From an uncultured Pseudomonadota bacterium (GTDB lineage: Bacteria > Pseudomonadota > Gammaproteobacteria > Burkholderiales > JALYOK01): 64,000 nucleotides of DNA. Each line of letters begins with the position of its first letter. The stretch's first letter is position 1. The stretch is taken from positions 186,001-250,000 of the forward strand of contig CADEHE010000002.1 of the NCBI GenBank assembly GCA_902826775.1, read 5' to 3'. Made by a program: the position numbers and the translations under genes. Below the pieces are notes generated by a model. That model searched no databases and was not told the origin of the DNA. It worked only from the letters and a program-made list of their open reading frames with translations. This document shows, one piece after another, positions 1 to 11,190 of the stretch.

Positions 1-254
1 TGCAACGCGATGCAATCTTCGCTTTGCTGCGCGATCGCAGTCCGGCACGCGACGACGAACTGCCGGAAACCGGCGTCGGCTTGACGCTCGAACGCGAACT
101 CTCGCCGATCTTCATTGCCCACGACGGTTACGGCACGCGCTGCTCGACTTTGGTCACCGTCGACCGCAACGGTCACGTCGAGTTCGAGGAACGCGGCTAC
201 GCACCCGGCGCAGCGTTACAACACGTTTCCCGACAGCATCTAAATCTTCGTTAG
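1..254 (+). CDS. NRDE/TANGO2-like family protein, C-terminal part (cut by window edge)
   Basis: The reading frame is open from base 3 and ends with TAG at 252-254, so only the last 83 or so residues are visible. The ending contains a GYGTRCSTLV segment followed by a VTVDRNGHVEFEERGY stretch. This is the typical C-terminus of the NRDE (transport and Golgi organisation 2-like) family, cytoplasmic proteins of poorly defined role with an N-terminal Asn-Arg-Asp-Glu motif that lies outside this window. It converges with the DUF3052 gene, whose stop is 10 bases away. The family call is from memory of the motif, and the function is unknown. Confidence 0.7.
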   Translation, partial: QRDAIFALLRDRSPARDDELPETGVGLTLERELSPIFIAHDGYGTRCSTLVTVDRNGHVEFEERGYAPGAALQHVSRQHLNLR

Positions 255-264
255 TAACCTTTGA

Positions 265-672
265 TCAGCGCAGCGCTTTGCGCACGACGAGCTTTAAGCC
301 CGACCACACCTCGTCGACAGCGCACACTTTGATATCCACCCACCCCAAGGGCAGCGCCACCTTGCGGATAGCGTCCTCGGTGATGTCAGCATCGACCTTA
401 GCGGCCTTCTTCGGCCATGAAACCCATACAACCGCGCTCGGCGCGAGCGTCTGGCGCGCGGCAATAAGCGCGCGCTCCAATGCGCTACGCCGTGTCGTAA
501 AAACCTGCACAAGATCGACGCTCTTGCTCAGCCGCGCCGCAAATTGCACCGAGTTCGGCAGCGGCTCGAGCAGAGTTCGATAACCTGCCGGCGCATCGAT
601 TAGAAGAATTTTGCAGCCTTCTTTGATGCCGAGTTTGCGCGCCAGTGGTGTGCCCGAGTAGCCCGTTGACAT
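265..672 (-). CDS. DUF3052 family protein
   Basis: A 135-residue cytoplasmic protein. The frame is open further upstream to 771, but the ATG at 672 (MSTGYSGTPLARKLGI) is where family members begin, so I take it as the start. Family hallmarks are the LARKLGIKEG opening, a central VVWVSWPKKA segment, and a C-terminal VALPLGWVDIKVCAVDE followed by WSGLKLV. The domain is widespread in bacteria and has no established biochemical role. It converges with the NRDE-type gene and is divergent from the VOC gene at 831. No membrane segments or metal-binding motifs are visible. Confidence 0.75.
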   Translation of the reverse strand: MSTGYSGTPLARKLGIKEGCKILLIDAPAGYRTLLEPLPNSVQFAARLSKSVDLVQVFTTRRSALERALIAARQTLAPSAVVWVSWPKKAAKVDADITEDAIRKVALPLGWVDIKVCAVDEVWSGLKLVVRKALR

Positions 673-830
673 GACCAGCCCAAAAAAGTGAGCAGCGTGG
701 CGCAGTTCGGGGCTACCGGCAAGCCGGCCCGCCTGCGCTCCCCCGACGACCACGGCGCCTTGTGGCAACATTGGCGCTAGCCCGCACGCGCGGCCAGCAG
801 CGAACCAGGCAAGGTCAACCAGGATGCCGC

Positions 831-1271
831 ATGAAAATTAAGCGCATTGAACACGTCGCCATCGCCGTGAAGAACATCGCCGCGATGCGCGAAATCTTCG
901 AGCAGAAGCTCGGCATCGCCATGCAATACGAGGAGCATTTGCCGCAACATGCCACTACGCTCGCCATGTTCCCGGTGGGCGAAACTTACCTCGAGTTGTT
1001 GCAGTCGGACATGCCCGGCACCGGCACCAGCAACTGGATCGCCGAGCGCGGCGAGGGGCTATTTCACATCTGTCTGGAAGTCGAAGACATCGATGCGGCA
1101 ATGACCGAGTTGCGCGGCAAAGGCATGCGCTTTCAAAGCGAGCAGCCGCTGATCGGCCACGGCAACTGCCGCATCGTGTTTCTCGATCCGCAATGCACCG
1201 GTAACTTGGTCATCGAGTTGGCGCAGCAGCCGCAAGGCGGCTCACTCCCGCACGGCGCAGCAGCGACTTGA
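831..1271 (+). CDS. VOC family protein, methylmalonyl-CoA epimerase-like
   Basis: A 146-residue glyoxalase/bleomycin-resistance-fold (VOC) protein. I start it at ATG 831 (MKIKRIEHVAIAVKN), because the longer frame from 762 has non-homologous leader sequence. Two beta-alpha-beta-beta-beta halves are recognisable. The first starts at IEHVAIAV with its metal-ligand His. The second carries GEGLFHICLEVEDIDAA with another ligand His, and a C-terminal NLVIELAQ Glu. This arrangement matches methylmalonyl-CoA epimerase, which interconverts the (R) and (S) forms of methylmalonyl-CoA. No mutase or propionyl-CoA carboxylase gene is nearby, so the exact substrate is uncertain. Confidence 0.7.
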   Translation: MKIKRIEHVAIAVKNIAAMREIFEQKLGIAMQYEEHLPQHATTLAMFPVGETYLELLQSDMPGTGTSNWIAERGEGLFHICLEVEDIDAAMTELRGKGMRFQSEQPLIGHGNCRIVFLDPQCTGNLVIELAQQPQGGSLPHGAAAT

Positions 1272-1302
1272 TCTGCGCGCGGCAGGCGCCCGCACACATT
1301 CG

Positions 1303-1776
1303 CTACGGTTCAGGATACACCGGCTCGCATCTCACCTCGCTGGTTACCGAATTGGCGATAAAGCATAACTCGTGCGCCTCATGGTGCAACGCATCAATAT
1401 CGCCACGCGTCGGCCGGTGCTCGCCGGAAAATCTCGCATCCGGATGCATCGTAATGCTAAGCAAGGCGACCTTGCCCGCCGCGTTTCTGCCCATGCGCGC
1501 CTCGGCCGCATCGGCATAACGATCGACGCAGAACTTGCGCTTAGCCGCGAGCGCGAGAAACCACAACATGTGACAACTGGAAAGTGCGGCGACGAGCGCT
1601 TCCTCCGGATCAACCGCCGCAGTCTCCGATAACGGTGGGCGCACCACCAGCGGCGAGGATGAACCGACCACCTCCACGCCGCCGTCGAAACGCCAGTAGT
1701 GCTTGCGGCTGTAGCGGCCGTCTACGAACACCTGCCCGCCCCGCTCCCACACTACCTCGGCGACAGATTGACTCAT
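1303..1776 (-). CDS. OsmC family peroxiredoxin-like protein
   Basis: A 157-residue OsmC/Ohr-fold protein. The two conserved cysteines of the family are present: Cys68 in the SSCHMLWF helix, expected to be peroxidatic, and Cys138 in HELCFIANS, expected to be resolving. OsmC-type proteins reduce organic hydroperoxides in the cytoplasm using thiol reductants. The N-terminal half holds the strand-rich GRYSRKHYWRF region. The ATG at 1776 is the only sensible start. The gene converges with the VOC gene 31 bases away and lies upstream of, and co-directional with, the cytochrome c gene, with a gap of about 120 bases that holds nothing I recognise. I cannot separate OsmC from YhfA-like subgroups by eye. 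Confidence 0.85.
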   Translation of the reverse strand: MSQSVAEVVWERGGQVFVDGRYSRKHYWRFDGGVEVVGSSSPLVVRPPLSETAAVDPEEALVAALSSCHMLWFLALAAKRKFCVDRYADAAEARMGRNAAGKVALLSITMHPDARFSGEHRPTRGDIDALHHEAHELCFIANSVTSEVRCEPVYPEP

Positions 1777-1898
1777 GCTACGTTCCTTTCTGCACGCTGG
1801 TGCGATTGCGTGCGTTATTTGCGAATGCGCGTAGCGTGAAGGAAATTTTGGCGCTATGCAACCGTGCGCAGCGGCACGCTCAGCGCGCGTGCCGCCGG

Positions 1899-2240
1899 CT
1901 ATTCCGGCTCGATCTCCGGTTTAAGCCGGCGGATAAACGCGACGACTTCCCGAATCTGCTCGTCGGTCAACCAGCTAAAGGAAGCCATTCCTTTTTGCGG
2001 ACTCCCCTTCTTGATGCGATTGGCCAAGAACTCGTCGGTATTGGGATTGTTCATCAGTTGCGGGCCTTTGCCTTGCTTGCGCCCATAATCCTCGTGACAA
2101 AAGCCGCAAACGTTGCGGAACAGGTTCTTGGTATCAAGCTTCTGATCGGGTTGTTGCGCATGCAATCCAGTAGCGGCGAACAGCGCCTGCGCTACGCATG
2201 CAACGCGAACCATGCGATGAACCCGCATTCCAGCACACAT
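1899..2240 (-). CDS. small periplasmic cytochrome c, partner of the PQQ dehydrogenase
   Basis: A 113-residue single-haem cytochrome c. I chose ATG 2240 because it overlaps the dehydrogenase stop as TGATG, the usual sign of translational coupling. The first ~27 residues form a signal peptide ending at LFAATGLHAQ. The haem-binding motif CGFCH follows in NVCGFCHE, and the KGMASFSWL segment supplies a plausible axial Met. The C-terminal LTDEQIREVVAFIRRL helix is typical of class I cytochromes. Known PQQ alcohol dehydrogenases of the MxaF/XoxF/Ped type pass electrons to a dedicated cytochrome c encoded next to them, and I infer that role here. Confidence 0.88.
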   Translation of the reverse strand: MCAGMRVHRMVRVACVAQALFAATGLHAQQPDQKLDTKNLFRNVCGFCHEDYGRKQGKGPQLMNNPNTDEFLANRIKKGSPQKGMASFSWLTDEQIREVVAFIRRLKPEIEPE

Positions 2241-3973
2241 CAATCGAGCGCAAAGACTTTGAGCACACCCGAATCCTTCGGCATGCTGACCCAAGGTTCG
2301 CCCCAAAGTTCAGCATAACCATCCCCCACCAGGCTGCCCCAGCCGGTCATCACCGCGATGTATTGCTTGCCTTTGGCCATGTAACTGATGGTGCCGCCGT
2401 TGTGGCCTTGCCCGTTATTGTGGCTCCACAGCAATTGGCCGTTTGCTGAGTTGTACATGCGCAACATGCCATCGGCTTCAGGCACCACCAGCAAATTGCC
2501 GGCGGTGCTCAACAAGCCGGCGTGCGGCGGCGCTTTCATGAACGGAATTTCGTAAACCACTTTGCCGCTGATGGGATCGCGTGCGCGGATGTGGCCGCGC
2601 GCAGGCCCGTCTTTGGGTGCGACGAACTTGAAGTTGGCGCCGATATTGAGCTGAGCCATCGGCTCGAGCATCGGTGTGGTCTTGACCACTTCTAGATCGA
2701 TACACCACTCGAAACCCACTTTATACATGAGGCCAGTCTTGGGACTATACGAACCTGCGTTCCAGCTATAACCGCCGGCGATGGCGGGGCAAAGGTTCTC
2801 GTGCTTGCCTTCTTTCAAATCGCGGCGGCCGACCGGATGACCATTCTTATCCACACCAGTCATGAAGTTGACGTTGTCGACACCGGGATAGGCACCGACG
2901 AACTTCATGCTGCCGCGGTCCAGCACATACACATAGCCGTTCTTGGATGGATGCACGACATACTTCTTGCCGCTGCGGTCGATGTGCATTAGCTCGCCGG
3001 AGGCTGGATCATAATCCCACGCATCGTGCGGGATGACTTGGAAATAGCTTTTCAGCTTGCCACTGTCCGGATCCAGCATGATGATTGACGAGGTATACAA
3101 GTTGTCGCCGGGGCGCGGGCCCTCGGTCTTCCATTTGTCCCCGGCCCAGTCGTACAACGGCGCCGGATTGCCGGTTCCCCACCAGAGCGTATTGCTTTCA
3201 GGATCGTAGCTGCCGGCCATCCATCCACCACCGCCGCCGGTCTTCCAAGATTCCCCGCCCCAAGAAGTCGCGCGCACGTCGGACTCGGTGCCGTCGTTGC
3301 CGCCGACGGTCAGGAATTCCCAGATTTTCTCGCCGGTTTTGGCGTTCACGCCGAAGATCGGGCCACGGTACGGCCATTCGCCGCCTTGCGAGCCGATGAT
3401 GACCTTGTCCTTCACCAACAACGGCGCGCCGGTAAAACCGACGGTCAATTTCTCGGAGTTGATCAACTTCGTTTCCCACTTCAGTTGCCCGCTCTTGGCA
3501 TCCACGGCGACCAGCTTGCCGTCGAGCGTGCCCATGTAAATAAGGCCGTAGCCGCCGGCGATGCCGCGGTTGTAGGGCGAATGCGTCTGCTGGGAGACGA
3601 GCTCTTCGTTGAGCTTTTGTTTATAGGTCCACAGCATTTCGCCCGTTGCACCGTCGAGCGCATAGAGCTGGTTATAGGGACTCGAGTAGAACAGCACACC
3701 GTCGATGGCCAGGGGGAACCCTTGCAAGCCGCGCACGGCGCGCGAGGCCGCGTGCGACCAGGACTCCTTCAGACGATGCACATTCGCGGTATTGATCTGA
3801 TCCAACCCGCTGTAGTGCCAGGATTGATACTGGCCATGATAGGTGGGCCAATTGCCGGGCTCACGCAAGGCGTTCTGCAGGCGTGTGCCGTCTACGTTTG
3901 CGGCGGCATACGCCCCAGCGCCAATCACTAGCGCGCTCACGGCCAAACAACGCTTGAGACCATGTCGTTTCAT
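2240..3973 (-). CDS. PQQ-dependent methanol/ethanol-family dehydrogenase with DYD (lanthanide-type) signature
   Basis: A 577-residue periplasmic quinoprotein. The frame runs up to 4129, but ATG 3973 has GGAAGGGAAGAG just upstream and opens a signal peptide (MKRHGLKRCLAVSALVIGAG, cleavage after about residue 25). Eight-bladed propeller repeats of the PQQ family follow. Expected metal/PQQ ligands are Glu199 (GGEWPYRG), Asn269 (GTGNPAP) and the catalytic Asp320 in PHDAWDYD. Asp322, two residues on, is the extra acidic residue that marks lanthanide-dependent XoxF/PedH enzymes; calcium enzymes carry Ala or Ser there. The adjacent-Cys disulfide of MxaF is absent (SQQTHSPYNRG). The substrate is probably a primary alcohol but cannot be told from sequence. 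It overlaps the cytochrome c gene by one base and is divergent from dapE. Confidence 0.88.
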   Translation of the reverse strand: MKRHGLKRCLAVSALVIGAGAYAAANVDGTRLQNALREPGNWPTYHGQYQSWHYSGLDQINTANVHRLKESWSHAASRAVRGLQGFPLAIDGVLFYSSPYNQLYALDGATGEMLWTYKQKLNEELVSQQTHSPYNRGIAGGYGLIYMGTLDGKLVAVDAKSGQLKWETKLINSEKLTVGFTGAPLLVKDKVIIGSQGGEWPYRGPIFGVNAKTGEKIWEFLTVGGNDGTESDVRATSWGGESWKTGGGGGWMAGSYDPESNTLWWGTGNPAPLYDWAGDKWKTEGPRPGDNLYTSSIIMLDPDSGKLKSYFQVIPHDAWDYDPASGELMHIDRSGKKYVVHPSKNGYVYVLDRGSMKFVGAYPGVDNVNFMTGVDKNGHPVGRRDLKEGKHENLCPAIAGGYSWNAGSYSPKTGLMYKVGFEWCIDLEVVKTTPMLEPMAQLNIGANFKFVAPKDGPARGHIRARDPISGKVVYEIPFMKAPPHAGLLSTAGNLLVVPEADGMLRMYNSANGQLLWSHNNGQGHNGGTISYMAKGKQYIAVMTGWGSLVGDGYAELWGEPWVSMPKDSGVLKVFALD

Positions 3974-4056
3974 TGATGCTCTTCCCTTCCGCAAATTTTG
4001 AGTGAAGTGCGCTCGCCTGCGCTGTGCGCGCGCCAGGGTGCGATCAAACTCTGTAA

Positions 4057-6206
<2,150 letters not shown>

Positions 6207-7706
6207 CGCCCTCGCCGCTTGGGGCGGTTTGCTCGGGCGTGGCGACATTGCCGTTGCGGTCACCGAATTCGTCCAGCATCGACGCGCTGTCCGCATGCTG
6301 CTTTTTCGTCGCTGCCGTGATCACCGGCGGCCCGTCCTCGAATAAAGTTGCGTTGCTTTGGCCTGGTGCTCGGTTTTGCGCCGGGCCGACGCGGCCGCCT
6401 TGACCGCCGCCGCGACCACGGCGCCGGCGCGGTCGCCGTTGTTCCTCAGTCCTGCCCTCAGTTCTACCTTGCGCAATGCGATTGCCAGCGTTGTCGTCGG
6501 GCGGCGCGCCGGTTGCCGGCTCGCCGCGGTTAAAGCGCTGGCCGCCTTCGCGCCCGAAGCGCTGCTGTGAGTCGCCGCCGCGCCTAGGCTGCCGCGGCGC
6601 ACCGCCTGGACCGTTGCGCTGGCGGCCATCACGTCCGCGCCCTTGGCCAGCACCGGCGCCACCCGCTGTGCGGCGCTGCTGCGCTTCATCTCCCATATCC
6701 ATGGGCCCGATCGGCCGGCCGGTGCCGCGCCCGCGCCGCGCCTGCCCTTGGCCCTGTGCCTGCCCCGGTACGCCGCGCCCGCGCCGCGGCTGTGCTTGCC
6801 CGAAGCCTGATGCCGCGCTAAAGCCCGAGGCGTGGCTGCCGGAGCCGCGCGGCTGCGCATCGCCGCGTTCGCGCGCCGGCTGACTTTGGCCGTGGCGGCG
6901 CTCTTGCTTGCCCTGCGCACTTCCGCCCCCCGCCCTGACGCCAGCCCACTGCATCAGATCGCGCACTTGATCGGCGCTTAGCTCTTTCTGCTGACCACGC
7001 TTCAAGTACGGCGGCATCTCCAAGGTACCGAAGCGCACGCGAATCAAGCGGCTCACCGTGAGTCCCAACGCCTCGAATAGTCGGCGCACTTCGCGGTTGC
7101 GTCCCTCTTTGATGACGATGTGGTACCAATGATTGGCGCCATCGCCGCCGCGATCTTCGATGGAGTGCACGCGCGCCGGCCCGTCTTCCAACTCGACGCC
7201 TATGTCGAGCGCATCCATCTGATCGTCGTTCAAGCGTCCGAGCAAGCGCACCGCATATTCACGCTCCAGTTGAAAACGCGGGTGCATCAGGCTGTTGGCC
7301 AATTCACCGTGGTTGGTGAAGAGCAGCAAACCGCTGGTATTGATGTCGAGCCTGCCAATGGCGATCCAGCGCCCATTGTGAATGGCGGGCAGCTTATCGA
7401 ACACCGACGGACGGCCCTCCGGGTCATCGCGGCTAACGATTTCGCCCTCGGGCTTGTGATAGAGCAGCACACGCGGTTGGGAAACGCCGAAGCGTAAATT
7501 CACGCGCCGGCCGTCCACCATCACGGTGTCGCCCGGGCTGATGCGTGTGGCCACGGTAGCCGGCAGGCCGTTGACGCTGACTTTGCCCTCTTCGATCAGC
7601 TGCTCCATGCCGCGGCGTGAGCCTAAGCCCGACTGCGCGAGCAGCTTATGCAACTTTTGCGAATTGGAATCGGCGTCGCCGTTACGATTTCTAGGTTGAT
7701 TCGGTC

Positions 7707-8489
7707 TCAATGCGATGTTTCGGTAGTGATGGATTCGGATTGGGCGAGCGGGCCAGCGGGTGCGGCCACGCCGGGCAGCGCCGCTTCCGTCCCGGCTGGA
7801 CGGTCAGTCGCGTCAACGCCCGCTAATAGTGATGCATCTTGAGGTTCGGCGCCAGACTCGGCGCCTGCAATGAAGGGTTCGGCGGCAGCCTCGAGCGCGT
7901 TCTCGACCCCTACGGCGCGGGCCTCGAATTCCTCGAGCTGCGTCAGCGGCGGCAGCTCTTGCAGCGTGCGCAAGCCAAGGTCATCCAGCAGCGCTTTGGT
8001 CGTGGCGAACAGCGCCGGGCGCCCCGGCACTTCTTTGTGTCCGACCACATCGATCCAGCCACGCGCCTCCAGCGTTTTGAGAATTTGCGACGACACGCTG
8101 ACGCCGCGGATTTCTTCGATATCACCGCGTGTCACAGGCTGCCGATAGGCGATGATGGCAAGCGTCTCCATCACCGCGCGCGAGTAGCGCAACGGGCGCT
8201 CGGGGCGCAGGCGCTCGACAAATCTTTGATATTCGAGCCGCGTTTGAAAGCGCCAGCCGGTCGCAACTTGCACCAGTTCGACGCCACGACCCTGCCAATC
8301 GCGGCGCAACTCTTCCAGCAGCTTGCGCAACGTCTCGGGACTAAGCTCGTTGTCGAAGACGCGGCGCAACTCGCTCGAAGCAAGCGGCTCCTGGCTCGCC
8401 AGTAGCACCGCCTCCAGGATGCGCTTAGCAGCCTCGACATCCGTTTCCACCGGCATCTCTTCGGCGGTGAGCACCAGCGCTTCGGTCAT
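7707..8489 (-). CDS. scpB: SMC-Scp complex subunit ScpB
   Basis: A 260-residue winged-helix kleisin-associated protein that, with ScpA and SMC, makes the bacterial condensin acting on chromosome compaction and segregation. Diagnostic segments are LEAVLLASQEPLASSELRRVF at the N-terminus (quoted in part), then FQTRLEYQRFVERL, ETLAIIAYRQPVTRGDIE, IRGV and GRPALFATTKALLDDLGL. After about residue 185 the tail is Ala/Glu/Gly-rich and probably disordered. It follows scpA by 34 bases and overlaps rluB by ATGA, so scpA-scpB-rluB form one operon. Confidence 0.93.
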   Translation of the reverse strand: MTEALVLTAEEMPVETDVEAAKRILEAVLLASQEPLASSELRRVFDNELSPETLRKLLEELRRDWQGRGVELVQVATGWRFQTRLEYQRFVERLRPERPLRYSRAVMETLAIIAYRQPVTRGDIEEIRGVSVSSQILKTLEARGWIDVVGHKEVPGRPALFATTKALLDDLGLRTLQELPPLTQLEEFEARAVGVENALEAAAEPFIAGAESGAEPQDASLLAGVDATDRPAGTEAALPGVAAPAGPLAQSESITTETSH

Positions 8490-8523
8490 GACCTACTCAC
8501 GGCGCTGTTAAAACGGTCCCGCC

Positions 8524-9336
8524 TCACGCAGCCAACTCCAACTCACTCAAGCGCACATAGATTGGCGCAAACGGCTCGCCCTGCGTCACGTTTATCAAGC
8601 CCTCTTTTATCAATTCCAAGATCGCCAGAAAGTTGACCACAACAACCGGCACGCTCACTTCGGCCTCGAACAGTTCGAGAAACTGCAGGAACTGCACTCC
8701 GCGCAAACGGCGCAGCACGCGCGTCATGTGCTCGCGCACGGACAACTCGTCGCGCCGCACGCGGTGGTGCTGATTCATGCGCGCGCGCGCCAACACCGCC
8801 AGCCAGGCATCGCGCAAATCCACGGCGCTCACCTCCGGCAAGCGCTGCGTAAGAACTTGCTCGACCCACACCGTGACAGCGCCAAAGTCGCGCCCCAGTT
8901 GCGGCAGCGCATCCAGCTTCTGCGCGGCTCGCTTCATCTGCTCGTACTCCAGCAAGCGGCGCACCAACTCGGCGCGCGGGTCTGACTCATCGGCTTCGAT
9001 CGCTTTCGGCCGCGGCAGCAACATGCGCGACTTAATCTCGATCAGCACCGCGGCCATGACCAGATATTCCGCGGCCAACTCCAAATGCGTGGTGCGCATG
9101 ACCTCGACATATTCCATGTACTGGCGCGTTAACTGCGCCATCGGGATGTCGAGGATATCGAGCGAGTTTTTGCGTATCAGGTAGAGCAGCAGATCGAGCG
9201 GTCCCTCGAACGCCTCCAGAAAGACACGCAGAGCCTCCGGCGGAATGTACAGGTCCGCCGGCATTTCGGCGAGCAACTCGCCGCGCACTCGCGCCACCGG
9301 TTCAACGATCAGCGGTAGCGTCGCGCTTTCATTCAT
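8524..9336 (-). CDS. scpA: SMC-Scp complex kleisin subunit ScpA
   Basis: A 270-residue kleisin that bridges the SMC head domains. The signature FEGPLDLLLYLIRKNSLDI is intact from about residue 42, followed by IPMAQLTRQYMEYV and EYLVMAAVLIEIKSRMLLP. The C-terminal winged helix contains VVNFLAILELIKEG. The first ~35 residues precede the conserved domain and are common in betaproteobacterial versions. The ATG at 9336 is the likely start. It heads the scpA-scpB-rluB operon. A 128-base gap separates it from the AI-2E family gene upstream. Confidence 0.93.
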   Translation of the reverse strand: MNESATLPLIVEPVARVRGELLAEMPADLYIPPEALRVFLEAFEGPLDLLLYLIRKNSLDILDIPMAQLTRQYMEYVEVMRTTHLELAAEYLVMAAVLIEIKSRMLLPRPKAIEADESDPRAELVRRLLEYEQMKRAAQKLDALPQLGRDFGAVTVWVEQVLTQRLPEVSAVDLRDAWLAVLARARMNQHHRVRRDELSVREHMTRVLRRLRGVQFLQFLELFEAEVSVPVVVVNFLAILELIKEGLINVTQGEPFAPIYVRLSELELAA

Positions 9337-9464
9337 TGGCAGCCATTATAAGCGAAGTCCAAATGCAATTCGGGCGGGGCATCAGCAGGCCCGCGCGAAC
9401 GCGGCTGGGCCATGCTGGAGCACGCATTGTATACCCCCGGCGCTGCCCTCTGCCATCGCCGGCA

Positions 9465-10475
9465 CTAGACCAGGCCGCGCTCGACCAACTCTTTCTTTAC
9501 GTAAGCGTAAAAAATAGGCGCGGCGATCAAACCCGGGATGCCGAAAGCCGCTTCCATCACTAACAACGCCAGCAGCAGCTCCCATGCCGCGGCATGAATT
9601 TGTGTGCCGACAATGCGCGCATTGACGAAATATTCAAGCTTGTGAATGATCACCAGGAACGCCAGCGAAGCGATCGCCACTGTGAGGGAGTTGCTCAGGC
9701 TGATCACGACGATCACGGTGTTGGAAATCAAGTTCCCCAGAATCGGCATCAATCCGACCAGAAAGGTGACAACGATCATCGTCTTCATTAGCGGCAAGTT
9801 GATGCCAAACAGCGGCAGCACGATGGCAAGATAAATCGCCGTCAAAGTGGTGTTCAGCGCAGAGATGCGGACTTGCGCGAACACAATGCGCCGGAAAGCG
9901 AACGCCAAATACTGCAAGCGCGTGACCAGCGCCTGCGCCAGCGGCCCAAAATGAAAGCGCGCGCGAATCTCGGTCAGGGAAATCAGGCCGCCGACGATCA
10001 TGCCTATGAGCAAATGCGCCAATGCGCGCGCGGTATCGCCACCCAAGGCGCGCAGATCGTAGGCGTGATCGCGCAGCCAATCGACCACGCTTTGCTTGAG
10101 CGCGGTGGCGTCTCCGGGCAGATAGTTTTGTAACCATAATGGCAAGGACTCGCGTGAACTCTCGATGATCGCCGCCATTTTTTGCAGTAAGGCGGGCAAG
10201 TTGCCGCTTTCGCTGCGGAAGAACACGATCAGCCCCATCACCAGACCGGTGATTGCCAGGATTACGATCGTGGCAATCAGGCTCACCACTAACACCTTAG
10301 CGCTGAAGCGGCCCACACTGCCGATGCGCGCCACTCGCGGCGACAGCAGATGCACCAGTTCGTGCACCAGCAAACCGCCAATAAGCGCCGGCAGCAAGTG
10401 CAGTTGCAGCACGAGCAACAGCGCCACGCCGGCCAAAATCCACGAGGCAATATCGTGTTTGGTCGCTGCCGGCAT
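9465..10475 (-). CDS. AI-2E family (PerM-like) membrane transporter
   Basis: About 336 residues, an inner-membrane protein with the helix pattern of the AI-2E/PerM family: an N-terminal pair (residues 10-70), a long soluble-looking segment (LPALLQKMAAIIESSRESLP), then clustered C-terminal helices with the family motif GLMPILGNLISNT. Members of this family have been linked to autoinducer-2 export or ion antiport, and the substrate here is unknown. The frame extends to an ATG at 10523 (MYRSNRKDLEQ). I prefer ATG 10475 (MPAATKHDIASW) because family members begin just before the first membrane helix, but neither start has a clear Shine-Dalgarno. Confidence 0.85.
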   Translation of the reverse strand: MPAATKHDIASWILAGVALLLVLQLHLLPALIGGLLVHELVHLLSPRVARIGSVGRFSAKVLVVSLIATIVILAITGLVMGLIVFFRSESGNLPALLQKMAAIIESSRESLPLWLQNYLPGDATALKQSVVDWLRDHAYDLRALGGDTARALAHLLIGMIVGGLISLTEIRARFHFGPLAQALVTRLQYLAFAFRRIVFAQVRISALNTTLTAIYLAIVLPLFGINLPLMKTMIVVTFLVGLMPILGNLISNTVIVVISLSNSLTVAIASLAFLVIIHKLEYFVNARIVGTQIHAAAWELLLALLVMEAAFGIPGLIAAPIFYAYVKKELVERGLV

Positions 10476-10599
10476 GTGTGGCCGCGTCGCTTGCTCAAGA
10501 TCCTTGCGATTTGACCTATACATCTAAATGTATGGGCGCCTAAATAAGAAAGGACGTATGTTCTTCGCTTTTACTGTTGGCAGTACGTAAGCAATACGC

Positions 10600-11157
10600 T
10601 CACTGCTCATGGCGCAACAGGTAAATCGGCAGGGCCTGCATCCGGCTTGCCGAAATTTGCAAGGTGTAAACCTCTTCGGCGCGCAGTGCGAATACGACGG
10701 TCTTGAACACATCCTTGCAGGCGGTCTGCATCTCGAAATGCGAGGGCCGCACTGCACTGCCGTTGCTGGTCAAGACATCCAACCATGCCGCGGTGCTGGT
10801 GCCGATGCGATACGCCGCGTCGGCGGGCACGCGTAACGCGAGCATGCCGCCGAAACGATCGGTCGATTCTTGGCGGCGCTGCGGCGTGCGGCGAAATTTG
10901 ACCTGCTGCTGCGGCAGCAAGTTAACCGTGATTTTTTGCTCCAACGGCACCGGAGCCAACAGCTCTTGCATGCTCCCGGCAGCGGCCAGGGCCGCACCCG
11001 GCGTTTGCGCCAAGGCACGTTCGCGCGTAACGTCGAGCTGATAGTCTCCACAATCGCCCTGCATTTGCGCCATTGGCCGCGCACCACCGCCAACGGCGCA
11101 CCCTAGCATCAAGGCAACGGCGGCAGCAAGCGCCACCGGCTGCATCAGAGCTTTCAT
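10600..11157 (-). CDS. putative lipoprotein of unknown function
   Basis: A 185-residue predicted lipoprotein. The ATG at 11157 (MKALMQPVALAAAV) is preceded by AGGTG and is better than the GTG two codons upstream. A hydrophobic leader ends in a lipobox LMLGC, placing acylated Cys near residue 20. The mature part has a DCGDYQLDVTRERALA segment and a C-terminal region with TACKDVFKTVVFALRAEEVYTLQI. I recognise no family. Two further cysteines (in DCGDY and TACKD) could form a disulfide. It lies between trpS and the AI-2E gene, same strand, with gaps of 33 and over 120 bases. Confidence 0.75.
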   Translation of the reverse strand: MKALMQPVALAAAVALMLGCAVGGGARPMAQMQGDCGDYQLDVTRERALAQTPGAALAAAGSMQELLAPVPLEQKITVNLLPQQQVKFRRTPQRRQESTDRFGGMLALRVPADAAYRIGTSTAAWLDVLTSNGSAVRPSHFEMQTACKDVFKTVVFALRAEEVYTLQISASRMQALPIYLLRHEQ

Positions 11158-11190
11158 TCGCACCTACCGGAACAAACCTGAGGAAAGGCC

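Noticed and set aside
1584..2318. 244-codon plus-strand frame opposite the OsmC/cytochrome c region
   Set aside because: Antisense to two well-supported genes with conserved motifs. Its own translation is compositionally biased with no domain.
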